Assembly (NCBI GenBank): GCA_003640385.1
Contig: RCAB01000831.1
Coordinates: forward strand, 1-16,516
Length of the DNA: 16,516 bases
Reading direction: 5' to 3'
Source: Setaria digitata
Taxonomy: Eukaryota; Nematoda; Chromadorea; Rhabditida; Setariidae
Position numbers and translations under genes: made by a program. The notes below the pieces were generated by a model. The model was given only the letters and a program-made list of their open reading frames with translations. It was not told the origin of the DNA and made no database searches. Positions within the stretch are counted from its first letter, which is position 1, and each line of letters begins with the position of its first letter. Of this stretch, positions 1-10,703 are shown in pieces.

Positions 1-36
1 TATATATATATATATACAATTATATATATATATATA
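1..36. repeat. (TA)n microsatellite, two blocks
   Basis: Two (TA)8 blocks (1..16 and 21..36) are separated by CAAT. The window therefore begins inside a simple repeat, as contig ends often do. Confidence 0.95.
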
Positions 37-200
37 ATTCGGAAAAACTGCAATAAAACAAAAAAAAAATAACTAATGCATGATGTTGAAATAAAAGGAT
101 TTATCACGATAAAAAATGCAAATATTGCAACAATAATAATTATTATTATAATTATAATAATAATAAAATTTAAATTTACTTATATTATTGCATTTATATT

Positions 201-3025
201 TTAGAAATTAAATAAAAGATACTTGTAAAGTTTTTCAGTTGCAGCAATAGAAATTTGTGATGAATAGGAAAGCTGCTTGGAATAACGATCAATTTTATTA
301 ATTGAATTCCATGCCGTTTCAAATGGTTGTCCATTACGTGCTAAAATTTAAAGATTTGAAAAATAAATAAATAAATAAGAAATAATAAATAATGCCGCAA
401 ATACTGCCAATACAACCAATGACATGTTAATATTTTTGTACTCTTGAAATACATGTTAGTGATGAAATTTGATATTCTTTTGATGAATTCACTGATAAGC
501 TCTTAGTCTGTCGCGATAAATATGCTATTTCCATCAAAAAAAAAAATAAAAGGTTTTTTTTCCGCCCTAACATATTAGTTCATTAAACAAAATCTGAATT
601 GTTTTAATTTGTAATTTAATTAGCTAAATTGATTGATTTCTTCAGTTTAGTCAGGTTTTCTCCTTCACACCTTCCAATCATCCATAANCAAAGTCTGAAT
701 TGTTTTAATTTGTAATTTAATTAGCTAAATTGATTGATTTCTTCAGTTTAGTCAGGTTTTCTCCTTCACACCTTCCAATCATCCATAATTCTCTTTTAAT
801 TTTGACTAGTTTTTGTTAATAAATTTATCACCAACCTATGAATTTAAAATTTTCATTATCATCATTTCCCACTATTCACGTCTAGGAAATTAATAGCTCT
901 TCTTCCAATGCATTTAATAATATTTCTGCGGTAACGAATTTAAAAAAAAAAAAAAAAATTTCACTGAATTTCGATTTAACTAATCAATCTTCGATTAAAT
1001 TTACAGAATTATTATCATCTAGGGTAATGTATTTTAACAAATGATAGCTGGATAAATTTAACTAATAATTAATTAATTTAATTAAAACAAGGTTTTATCA
1101 GTCAGGATCAATTGTTTTAACAGTGTGAACAAGAAATTGTCGCATACAGTATGACAGGCTTTTAAATGATTGTAACTAGGTTTATTATCACATCAATTAT
1201 ACTAAAATAATTAATGAACTAAGATTAGTCTATCTCGAAAATTTCATTAAACAAGAAAAAAAAAAGAGAGGGAAACGAAAAAGTAAATGGTGTAATTTTG
1301 CTATTTTTCTTTTTTTAAAATCGTACCATTTATGTTTTTGAAAATTTCGGGTTCCGTATGATTGAAAAGCATATCAATTTCATCTTTAGCATCTCGTATG
1401 GCAGTGATAATCTTTTGATGATTAATTAATTGAGCAATATCAGTGAAGCGTCCTTTTGCATCTGATTGATTTCGTTGATCTTTTGTTTCATCATCATCTA
1501 GAATGATGAACTGATAATACTTTACAGACAGTGTCATACTAATTGTCAAATCTAAATTTTCATGAAAATTTAATTTAGAAAAAGGAATTTTTTAATGAAA
1601 ATAATATTTTAAAATAAACTATTGATTTAAGAGAAATAATTAGCCCAAATATTGCACAATATACTTCATAATTCATTCAAGCTAAAATTAATTAAAAATA
1701 TTGAATTTTAGTTATTGTTATTATTTATGAAGAAAAAAAATCACTTCATTTTATCGTACTGAAAATTTAGAGGAGGAAAAAAAAAAAGAAATAGCCAAAA
1801 TATACAAATATTTAAAGAATGAAGGAGTAGGAAAGAAGACACAAAAAAAGATTATTCAACTGCAAATTCTATTGTTCTTTGAAATTTGGAATAAATAAAA
1901 CAAATTGATTATCATATTGATTAACACATTATCATATATTTTAAAATGTTAACAGGAACTGAATGATTGCTATTCATGTATACGAAATTTTTTTGTTGAA
2001 TTTCTTGAAGTTTTTTAAATTTGTTTTTTAATCTGGAACTGATTGAAGTTCATATCTAGCATAAATAGTAGTTTGTTTTTTAATTATTATCATAATGCTA
2101 TTAATGCAACAATAAACTTTATAAGATTATCAGCGAGCAAGCTTCCGGAAAGTTTACGCAACACTTGGAATGTTAAGTCTGACTAAATGTTCAATTAAAT
2201 TGCAATTTCAAATGAAATGCCTAAACCTTTCCTTTTCATCTTCTGGAAAAATAAGAAAAAAATATCGATAAAGATCTTTCAGTAGACTATCTAATGTCTT
2301 ATCGAACAATTGTGGCTCCGGATTAGACGATATAGAAAAGTCTTTTTTAGCCTGAGTTTCTCGAGAATATCGAGAACATAAAAAAAAAATAATAATTGGA
2401 TCAAGCCTTAGACTACTATTTATGAAAAGTGTACAACAGTTAAATATAGGCATTTTTTTTTTTTTTTTTCTATCGTGTAATAAATCATTTCTCTTTTCGA
2501 GAAATCTAGTAGGGCATAATGATTTCATGAAAAATTAAAATTGTTGGATTAGAAATGAAGTTAAGAATTTTATGAATTATGATTAAAAAAAAAAATTCCC
2601 TTCTGCTGATTTTACTTGATATCAATGCGATAGCTTTCATTTGTTAATTTCTTTTTAAACTATTTTCGAAAGAGAATAGTTTAAACAAAAACATAATTAA
2701 CAGTGGCTCTTTTCAGTAATTACGAAAAGAAAATAAAAAAAAAAAGTGGTAGTCATAATGAATCATATTTGCTTTCGTTCAAATTTTCAAACTTTTGTAA
2801 AAAAAATTATTTAAAAGAAAAAAAAAAAAAAAAAAGAAAAAGGCACAAACCGTTGCTGATGGTATTTGATGCAAGACCAAATGCAAGTGCTGCTCGTGAA
2901 CATGGCGTAAAACTGGTACCACACGGAATATTACTACGACGTTCTCGTGCATGAATGTCATTGCCACTGACAATAATTTCATTATCCAATAATATTTGTA
3001 GCAATAAAATGGATAAAAATATCAT
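201..3025 (-). CDS. Predicted secreted protein of unknown family, 219 aa, four exons
   Basis: I do not recognise the family. Exons, 5' to 3' on the minus strand: 3025..2851, 2359..2227, 1538..1327 and 340..201. The junction phases are 1, 2 and 1, every junction keeps the frame, and the coding sum of 660 nt gives 219 residues plus TAA at 203..201. Exon 1 starts with a hydrophobic leader (MIFLSILLLQILL) typical of a signal peptide. It is followed by an RERR motif at residues 27-30 that resembles a furin-type site. The only two cysteines are C35 and C42 (CX6C) and could form a disulfide. Exons 2 to 4 encode a charged, probably helical domain with the local strings LFDKTLDSLLKDLYRYF, AIRDAKDEIDMLFNH and QPFETAWNSINKIDRYSK. 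Donors are GTTTGT, GTTTAG and GTACGA. Acceptors are CTCGAG, ACAATTAG (both weak) and ATTTTAG (good). Introns of 491, 688 and 986 nt hold no other coding signal. No AATAAA follows the stop within the window, so the 3' end could differ: a GTATCT in the last codons is a possible alternative donor. The phase agreement supports a real gene; the exact junctions are less certain. Confidence 0.62.
341..1326 (-). other. Intron 3 of the secreted-protein gene
   Basis: This 986-nt stretch begins with GT (GTACGA at 1326..1321) and ends with ATTTTAG just before 340. It holds AT-rich sequence, an (AAAT)n tract around 359..378, and the N-linked duplication at 588..788. I see no coding segment. Confidence 0.5.
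588..788. repeat. 100-bp direct duplication joined by a single N
   Basis: Bases 588..687 and 689..788 are the same apart from one difference (A at 592, G at 693), and the N at 688 lies exactly between them. This is the pattern left when two overlapping contig ends are joined without merging, so it is most likely an assembly artefact rather than a biological tandem repeat. Confidence 0.93.
1539..2226 (-). other. Intron 2 of the secreted-protein gene
   Basis: This 688-nt AT-rich stretch lies between donor AAAG|GTTTAG and acceptor ACAATTAG. A second, better-looking acceptor, AAATTTAG, lies 13 bases upstream of the chosen one, but it gives the wrong phase for the preceding exon. I see no coding segment or structured repeat. 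Confidence 0.5.
2360..2850 (-). other. Intron 1 of the secreted-protein gene
   Basis: This 491-nt stretch follows the signal-peptide exon (donor ACG|GTTTGT). It contains several T-rich tracts on the minus strand and one clear 14-bp hairpin at 2654..2685. The acceptor TTCTCGAG is unusual for a nematode; the nearby CTCAG would give phase 0, which does not match the exon 1 donor. Confidence 0.5.
2654..2685. repeat. 14-bp hairpin with GAAA tetraloop
   Basis: Arms 2654..2667 and 2672..2685 are complementary over 14 positions, with one G-U type pair (2665/2674), and enclose GAAA on the plus strand. It lies within an intron of the minus-strand gene. No function is evident. Confidence 0.75.
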
Positions 3026-3051
3026 TTCAGTTCACCTAAAATTATATTTCT
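3026..3051 (-). promoter_or_regulatory. Short 5' UTR with candidate trans-splice acceptors
   Basis: Directly upstream of the predicted start codon there are two acceptor-like sites: TTTTATTTCAG with AG at 3051..3050 (24-nt UTR) and ATTTTAG with AG at 3037..3036 (10-nt UTR). Nematode mRNAs often receive a spliced leader a few bases before the ATG, so either could be the leader acceptor. This is inference from position and consensus. Confidence 0.4.
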
Positions 3052-4158
3052 GAAATAAAATTGATGCATTCGAAGCAGTGAAATATTGCAAATTTATTCG
3101 CGCAAAAATCTTTTTCTTTTTTTGTTTGTTTTCTTTTTTTAATTCGTTTTTATTTATTTATTTTTTCTCACCATACAATATTCACATTTAACATTTGATA
3201 GTGTTACATAGAAGACGGAAGTTGGATAACCTTGATGATATAGTGCTATCGTACAACTTTACATTCAATTATATTCCATTTTTTTTTTTTTTTTTTAGTT
3301 ATTAAAAAAATATGTATTTGTGAATGACATAAAATATGATTTAAAAAAAAGGATAAAAAAAAACTTATTATGGTAGTAATTATTAATATCTAATTTTTTT
3401 TGGAATTCAAAAAAGTTATGTGTTTGTGGAGGGCATAAAATTGCACTCAGAAAAAGATTTTATAGCAGTTTATTGTAGTAGCAATTATTAAAACGTAAAT
3501 TATTTGAATTTTTTTTAAGGCTTGGGAATTTTTTTTTTTTTTTTTTTAAGGCAACAAATTGGGATTTGTTTTTATGATTCATGATTTATAATGAATATCA
3601 TTTGCAATGACGCTAAATAATATGTCACTGCTGGTTTAAAATTGTTAGTAACAAAGAAATTACGAAAATTTTCATTATCATTAATCATTTCAAATTAATT
3701 AGTAGCTTGAACAATTAATTAACTGGAAATGTTACCGGTTTACTTTAATAATAGTTTATAAAATAAAAGCATTTCATTTGGAAAAATATTCGGAACTTTT
3801 TTAACTGTTTAGTTAGAAAAATTCTTCCGTTGTGAATAATTTTGAGATAATAAATCAAAATGAAATATAGCAAAGTTGTATAAACAGAAAAGAAGAACTT
3901 TCTTTTTTTTTTTTTTTCTAATTGTCCTAAATAATTCATTTTTCTTTCTTTTTTTTTTTTTTTTTTTTTTTTTGATAATAGGGAAAACATGAGGTCAAAA
4001 AATTGAAAACATAAATAAAATGTGTCGAATTACAAATATTTTTTGATAAAATAATTCATACAAAATAAAATATTTCTGAAAACTATACAAGAAAAGTGGT
4101 TAAAAAAAAAGAAAAAAAAAACGAACTTATTAAATTAACAACAATGAAATGAGACGAA
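3052..4158. other. Intergenic, no gene seen
   Basis: AT-rich sequence dominated by homopolymers, including a T25 tract at 3949..3973 and T tracts near 3281 and 3531. It also holds the diverged duplication at 3311..3510. The one longer open frame, on the minus strand at 3745..3990, is made of poly-lysine from these tracts and is not a credible gene. Promoter elements for the secreted-protein gene may lie here but cannot be identified. Confidence 0.7.
3311..3510. repeat. Diverged tandem duplication, period about 105 bp
   Basis: A segment beginning TATGTATTTGTGAATGACAT at 3311 recurs as TATGTGTTTGTGGAGGGCAT at 3417. Later anchors GTAGTAATTATTAA (3373) and GTAGCAATTATTAA (3478) keep nearly the same offset. 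The copies differ at many positions, so this is an old duplication. Confidence 0.6.
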
Positions 4159-4170
4159 CATTTATTTAGC

Positions 4171-4713
4171 CATTTATTTAGCGAGAAGTTCGGAAATAGA
4201 AATGAAGTAAATGATAGGAAAGCGGAAGCAAAAGATTAGGCATTGTTACGTATCATTCCGTTCATCATCACATTTTGTTTGANGATTCTTTAAAAGGATA
4301 CATAAATTATTAAACAATACATTATTTAATGATAAGAAAAAAAAAAAAAAAAAACAACAACAACAACAACAAGAAATGAAATGTTATCAAGTACTTCATT
4401 TCCAGTCAATGAGCGTAATGAAGAGAAAGCGAATAAAAGAAGGAAAAGAAAAAAAAAAAACACTGAAATTATTATTAATGAATTAAAATGAAAAAGAGAA
4501 AAGATTGAGGAAGTTCGGAAATAGNCATTTATTTAGCGAGAAGTTCGGAAATAGAAATGAAGTAAATGATAGGAAAGCGGAAGCAAAAGATTAGGCATTG
4601 TTACGTNAGATTGAGGAAGTTCGGAAATAGAAATGAAGTAAATGATAGGAAAGCGGAAGCAAAAGATTAGGCATTGTTACGTATCATTCCGTTCATCATC
4701 ACATTTTGTTTGA
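4171..4713. repeat. Cluster of three identical repeat copies broken by three Ns
   Basis: The same sequence occurs at 4171..4282 (followed by N at 4283), 4526..4606 (N at 4525 and 4607) and 4616..4713. The common 98-bp core of the first and third copies is identical. A 23-bp string at 4502..4524 also recurs at 4608..4630. The first copy additionally starts with a 12-bp tandem (CATTTATTTAGC at 4159 and 4171). The third copy has flanks unlike the first, so either a genuine tandem repeat with about 430-bp spacing was collapsed, or overlapping contigs were chained. Order and copy number here are not reliable. Confidence 0.85.
4355..4372. repeat. (CAA)6 microsatellite
   Basis: Six CAA units directly follow an A-rich homopolymer, between the first two copies of the N-linked repeat cluster. 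Confidence 0.9.
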
Positions 4714-4861
4714 TTATATATATGTTCAACTATTCCCTAAGGCTATCACAAAATTTCCTCTATCATCTGAAGCGTCTAAATCAGATGTCTCTTGATGATT
4801 GATTTGATGAAATCTTGATTTTGGGATTTTAAAATTGAACAGAAAGAAAAGGGAAAAAAAA

Positions 4862-4882
4862 AGAGAGAGAGAGAGAGAGAGA
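4862..4882. repeat. (AG)n microsatellite
   Basis: An uninterrupted AG dinucleotide run of about ten units, flanked by A tracts. Confidence 0.9.
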
Positions 4883-5193
4883 AAAAATGGAATGGAAAGA
4901 AACTGTTAAATTAAATGATTACCCATACTTGAGCAATTTATTTTTTCTTTTTCTTTTTTGTTATCAATCTATATAACTCAATTAAATCCTACTGCTGCTA
5001 GTTATATCACGTTTCATGTCAGCTAAGCTAAATACTTTTCTAGTTATACAATCGTTACGTGTTTTGATTAACATCATTAATTGGAAACTTGTTTAATTAA
5101 TAATGAGGAGATAACAAAGATATGTTATCATTGCAATTAAAACCGTTATTACATAAGAATTGTTATCATCATTTTATCAGTCAAGCATTATTA

Positions 5194-5248
5194 AAGCACA
5201 GCAACAAAAAAAAAAAAAAAAAACGAAACTTCTTTTTTTGCTGTGCTT
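5194..5248. repeat. 11-bp inverted repeat around an A-rich loop
   Basis: AAGCACAGCAA at 5194..5204 is exactly complementary to TTGCTGTGCTT at 5238..5248. The 33-base loop is mostly A and ends in a T run that could extend the pairing. No function is evident. Confidence 0.6.
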
Positions 5249-5701
5249 AAAAACTAAATCATTTCATTTAAATAGTACTAGCAAATTTCACAAAAAAAAT
5301 TAATTGATATCTGAAAGATTGCTAACCTTGAATTTCAAAGCATTGGTATTTTCTCTCTTTCAGAACTTTTTTTTTTTTTTTTTTTTTTTTAAGACGAAAT
5401 AACATTTTTCTTATCATTTTTATTTATTAAAATCACTGTTACATAATGTTTGGCATTATCATTTTATCAGTTAAATATCATAATGCCGTTGCTGCACTGG
5501 GCTAAATCCTGTTACTGTTGCATCACAGTAGCTTATTATTGAGGTTTGTCAAGCAATTTGCTAATTATTTTTCTCCTGCTTTTCTAATCGAAACAATTAA
5601 GTAATTTATTAAAGACAAAGATTAAAAGCAATTATTATTGAAGTTTAGTATACAGATATTTGCGTAATTTTATGTAAGTAATTTTGTAAATATTGCCATT
5701 T

Positions 5702-5816
5702 TTCACGAAATAAAAATACCAGTGACAGAATGAAATCTAAATAATCTTAAAAACTTCAGAAAAAAATTGAATAAAATTAAAAAAATTTTACAAACTCTTG
5801 CGTTTTATTTCGTGAA
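5702..5816. repeat. 14-bp inverted repeat with 87-bp spacer
   Basis: TTCACGAAATAAAA at 5702..5715 is the exact reverse complement of TTTTATTTCGTGAA at 5803..5816. It could be a relic of terminal inverted repeats of a very small element, but no target-site duplication is obvious and the spacer is featureless. Confidence 0.55.
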
Positions 5817-5830
5817 GTAATTTTACTGTT

Positions 5831-5872
5831 ATTTATAAACTAATTTTATGAAGTAAAATTTATAAACTAATT
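5831..5872. repeat. 15-bp direct repeat
   Basis: ATTTATAAACTAATT occurs at 5831..5845 and again at 5858..5872, just beyond the inverted repeat ending at 5816. The intervening bases contain a related GAAGTAA string also present at 5814, so this looks like a small diverged tandem. Confidence 0.7.
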
Positions 5873-6680
5873 GAAATCAAAAGTCCCACGATAATAAATG
5901 AAAAACCAATTACATTTTTCCGATAACTTGTTTTTCTTTTTTTTGTTTCAAATATGGAAATGACTTTTTTGGATAAAAAAAAAAAAAAAAAAAAAAATGA
6001 TTTATGCCTAGTTCTAACCTATTTAAACACAAAAGACAATACTAAATAACCAAAATAGCATTGATGCCAGTCTTATTGATTTAAGAAAAATCAAAAAATT
6101 TGAAAAGCAAAGAAATGGAATAGGGAAAACAGTTAATTGTATTTCTCGGGGAAAAGTAGAAGATGTATTTTTTTATTTCTTTTTTTTTTTTTTTTTTTTT
6201 TTGAAAAGAGAATTGTATGTTGCGTGTCGCAATTTCAACAAACTAATCGAACGAAATCAGGTGAATTTCTTATGAATGAATGCGTAAAACAAAAAAGAAT
6301 TTTTGTTGCAAATTTTACATGTAAAGAGATTATTTAAATCATCATGGTTTCAAAATTGAAACACTTTTTATCAATTTTTATTTATTTAAAATTCTAAAAA
6401 CAACAAAAATAAAAAAAAAAAAGCAAATCAATTACATTTTTTTTTTTTTTTTAAATTTGTTTTTTGTCTTTCATGTAATAATTTGTTTCTTTTGTTGTTG
6501 CTTTTTTTTATGAGCTGAATGTTACTTTTTTAGATAGTATTAGTTGGAAATGCTTCCCAAAAGTTAATTTAATTTTGTTTCAAACTTTTTTAAATCTTTG
6601 TTTATTAAAATTTTACTTAAAATATTTCCTTATATCATATGGTTCCATTTTATTTTTGCTTTTTTTTTTCACATATCAAG

Positions 6681-6800
6681 TTTTCCTTCTCTCCCTCTCT
6701 TTCTCTTCCTCTCTTTCTCTCCCTCTTTTTCTCTCCCTCTTTCCCCCCCCTCTTTTTCTCTCTTTCTTTCTCTTTCTCTCTCTCTCTCTCTTCCTTTCTT
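6681..6800 (+). repeat. 120-base uninterrupted polypyrimidine tract
   Basis: Every base from 6681 to 6800 is C or T, ending in a CT dinucleotide block and containing a C8 run around 6743..6750. Such tracts can adopt triplex or other non-B DNA when mirror symmetry is present; that is general knowledge, not shown here. All long open frames crossing it are products of the repeat. Confidence 0.95.
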
Positions 6801-9800
6801 GTGTGTTCTCTTAAAAGAAGTAAAAATTAAACAGAACAAAAATTCTAGAAATTTTGTCTTGTAATCAAATGCTTTTATTAAATTACAATGCATTTGGGTC
6901 AAAAGAGGATTTCGAGACTGATATAATAAAGTTTTTAAATGAAAATTATGTAAGAAAGAGTGATAAATAGCAGTTTGAAAGGTGAAAAATGATAATTAAC
7001 AGTTTGTGATTTATTCATTAAATCTTTAACATTTTTGCATTTTTCCTTTTTTGAAAAAAGAAATTGGTTTAAAAAATTAAAAATTTAAATGATAATGAAA
7101 TTAATCCGGATTTTTCTTTTTTCTTCAATACAATATATACACTGCACTTTAGATGAAGCCGACATTGGATGATAACATCAATTTAACTGATAACACTTTC
7201 AGTTCGTACATTTGCAATGAGTTAATCCATTACAATTTTCCCACTTCCTTCATTTCTCACCTCATTCAAAAATCTTCCATTTTCGGCTCATTTATACATT
7301 CATAATTTTTAATTAACATTATTATATTGATGATGATAATACTGATAAAATTCCCAGAATCACATCTGATAAATGATACAAGTAATAAAAATGAGGTTGA
7401 ATATAGAAATTAAGCAGCAAAAATGATTTCTTTCTAGCATTAATTTACTTTTACATTCTCTTTTTTTCTTATACCACCATTCATTAGAAGAGCTAATAGA
7501 GAAACAATGATTAAGATGCTAAGAATAATGATAATATTTTGCATAAAAATCTCCATTCTTCAGTAATTAAAATAATTATCAAAAATGACATTATAATTAT
7601 TGGATGGATAACAAATTACCAATAGCATTATGTAAAATGATAATCATTCATTTCAGTGGAGATGGCTATTTATCCGATCTACCTGTTTTATTAATTAAAA
7701 TGTAGTGGCCGTTACACTGTCCACTTATGTCCATTTATCAATTCAATTAACAAATTACCTCAATATTTTTCCCTTCTTTCCTAATTCATACAACTGGTTT
7801 CATTTTCTAATCTTCCATTTTCTTTGTATTACAGCTTTCTATCCACTTTTACCTCTTTTTCCTTTTTCTTCTATTTTTTTTTTTTTTTTTTTTTTTATTT
7901 CTTTCTAATAATGCTGTAGAAAAGCCGCAATTGAAATAGGGAAAAGCTACAGGTGTGTTTTTTCAAACTTTATTTATATATTCTTTGAACTTTATACCAG
8001 CAAAATTGCACTCATCAACTCGTAAAAAAAAAAAAAAAGGTGAAATATCCCTTGATAATCGCGCAAAATTTAACTTTAATGAGTGAAAAAGATAACTAAG
8101 CTATAGAATGATCGAATGTGCTATTAATTTTATCATTAATCACTGAACTGTATTCGAAATGTTGTATAATTATAGTTTACAGAGTAAAATTAAATTTTAT
8201 TTTACAGAATGAAGAAAAAAAAAAAAAAGCCAAAATGATCATCTAACTATAAGATTCAGTACATTTCAATTTTTTTCAAACATATGAAAAGCATAGTTTG
8301 TTACTGGTCTAACCATTTACGAAGTACACTTTTGTAAGTTTGTAATTTAAAATAAAAATACTAAATAATCACTCCTTGCAGGCCAGAAAATATTATTCAA
8401 ATTTGGTGAATTTGAAATTCAACACAATAATTTATATTTCATCTTCTTTTTCCTCCTTTTGCATAATTGAAAATAACAAATGATTATGTGAAAATTTAAT
8501 TTACGAAGATTGAATTTCAGTAATTTTCGTACATGAATTGTTATAAATATGCACTCGAAATATTTCGTAATCCAATAATTTCTTATTTAAAAAATAAAAT
8601 GGAATTCGTCCTTTTTCTTTTTCTTTTTTCCTTTTTTTAATGAAAATAAATTTAATCTGGTTGCATTTGGATCGAAAAAGGAAAATATTAATTTTGAACA
8701 GTTAAAATCATTCTTATCACCATCGAGAATGTGATTTAAATCAAGCTAAGCAATAATTTAAGGACAATAGCAATTACACATCTTGTTTTTTGTTTTAACT
8801 GTAGAATATTCTACTTCTTTCCCAAAAATTAGATCAAATTAAAATGGAAATAATAAAGCTATGATAAATTTGGCAGTATAATTGTTATTTCTGAAAAAAA
8901 AAAAAAAATTGTAACAGTATATTCCTAAGTTTGAAAATCAAGAATGATTATAAGATTATTTTCGATATCATAGCTTTTTGCTTCAGAATTTTTTTTTAAA
9001 TTGCAATATTTTTAAAAAGAAGGAAGAAAAAGAAACCAATTAGAGACAAAATTTTAAGAATTAATGCAATGAAAAATCGGTAATAAGTTTGAAAAAAAGT
9101 TTAGGATGACAGCTTTTAAATTACATGATTTATTTACTGATAATATCACTATCATTTTAGACTTATTGAACATGCAATTAAGAGATATCTCACTATCTTT
9201 CATGAATTTTATCTTCGAAATGCTACTTTTTTTTCAAAAATTATTTTATGGCAATTTCTGAAAAGAGCAGGAAAGATAGATATCAATGCTTAAATCAGTT
9301 GTACTAATAGGGGGGAGCAATTAATAAAGATGACGAGGAAAAAAACAAGACATGAAACTTTTTTTTATAAATTAATTCGTCATTTATCAACTTAATTTGC
9401 AACAGGAAGAAATTTGTTTTCAAATATATTAATTACAAATGTTTAATTTTGTTTAATATCAAATGAATCATTTAAAAAAGAAAAGTGATATATCAAAAAA
9501 TGTTATGCTTTTTCAATCCTTTTTCACAATTATTTATTTTAATTTGACAATTAATTTTTCGGATCAAAAATGAAGTGTCGTCTGACCGAACCTATTTCCC
9601 ATATTTCTTTATCCGGAAAATAAACAAAGTATTTAATCGTTATAATTTTGATATTCCTTATTCGGAAAACAAAAAAAAAAAAAAAAAGAACGTAGTTTTT
9701 TTAAATCAATCTTTTGATATGACGAATGAATGTTTATGATGGAATTTTCATAATATACTGTAAATATGAAAACAAAAAACGTTGCAAGTTTAAATAATAA

Positions 9801-10703
9801 TTGGAAAACTAAAATACGGGAAAATTCATGTTCCGGAAAGTGAACAAATTATCTACTCAATATAATTTCTTACAATCATTGTACATAGCAATCAAAGAAA
9901 AAAAATAACGTATAAAATTTAGCTATTATAAAAAAAAAGAAAAAAAAAAAAAAGAAGAAGGAATGGCGAAACTGGTAAAACAAAATTGAAAAAAACAATA
10001 AACAAAAATAAATAAGGAACAGGAAAAGGAAAACGAAAAACGGACATAATTGTGTCAGTTTGACAACAAATGATGATATCTTATCTTTTTTTATCTTTAT
10101 CTTACATCTACAATGAATACATACTTTTATTGCTTAAATATATCTTAATTGTACTTCTATTTTTTTCTTTTTTTTTTTTTTTTTTGTTAAATCATTTTCA
10201 AAATAATTACTGAAGTCAATTTTGCTTTCTACTATTGCTCACAATTTTCTCTCCATTTAAATTCCTTTCGTTTTCTTTTCTTTGCTTTACTCATCAAACC
10301 ATATCCTTTTTAGTATCATTCCTTCTCCCTTTTCTACCTTCTAATACTTAAAAAAAAAAAAAAAATTGAGGAAAAAAAGAAGGGGAAAGAATTTCAATGT
10401 TTCATGAACCCAGTGGCAAAAATGCTTTTCGTTTTAACAAATTTTTCCCCGTGCAATACTTTTCCTTCTTTTATTTAAACCATCTACCAATACAATTTCA
10501 TGATATTATCATTACCTTAATCGATTGTTCAATGAATTTCACTGCCCGACTGAAATATACGTTTGGATTTATCGAAAATTGATTTCCAAATGACAACCAA
10601 ATAATTTCCCGTTGCACACCATTTAACATTAAGATTTTTCTTTTCTTTTTTTGGTCGTCATTAATAAAATAGAGATTACAAAGCTATTTCAGGCAATAAA
10701 TAT

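Larger units (their letters stand above)
4714..10703. other. Large intergenic region, no gene seen
   Basis: About 6 kb of AT-rich sequence without a recognisable exon on either strand. It contains many A or T homopolymers of 15 to 25 bases (for example T24 at 5367..5390 and T23 at 7874..7896), the pyrimidine run at 6681..6800, and small inverted and direct repeats listed separately. Open frames at 6137..6337, 6575..6902, 7705..7908 and 10397..10582 are low-complexity or chance frames. Distant exons or noncoding RNAs cannot be excluded by eye. Confidence 0.6.

Noticed and set aside
2703..2982. Plus-strand frame and a second minus-strand frame over the signal-peptide exon.
   Set aside because: Both are built from poly-lysine or poly-phenylalanine tracts and lie opposite or out of frame with the exon that has a signal peptide and matching splice phase.
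3745..3990. Minus-strand 81-codon frame.
   Set aside because: Mostly lysine and phenylalanine from A and T homopolymers; no domain.
6137..6337. Plus-strand 66-codon frame.
   Set aside because: Its centre is a T homopolymer and the rest has no recognisable feature.
6575..6902. Four overlapping frames on both strands, Ser/Leu/Phe-rich or Arg/Glu-rich.
   Set aside because: All are translations of the 120-base pyrimidine tract, which lacks stop codons in every frame.
7153..7305. Plus-strand 50-codon frame starting MKPTLDDNINLTDN.
   Set aside because: Its composition is fairly normal, but a single frame of this length is expected by chance here and no splice or family evidence supports it.
7705..7908. 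Plus-strand 67-codon hydrophobic frame.
   Set aside because: Phe-rich from T tracts, no ATG at its first codon, no homologous motif.
10397..10582. Plus-strand 61-codon frame starting MFHEPSGKNAF.
   Set aside because: No recognisable domain, Phe-rich, no supporting exon nearby; treated as chance.
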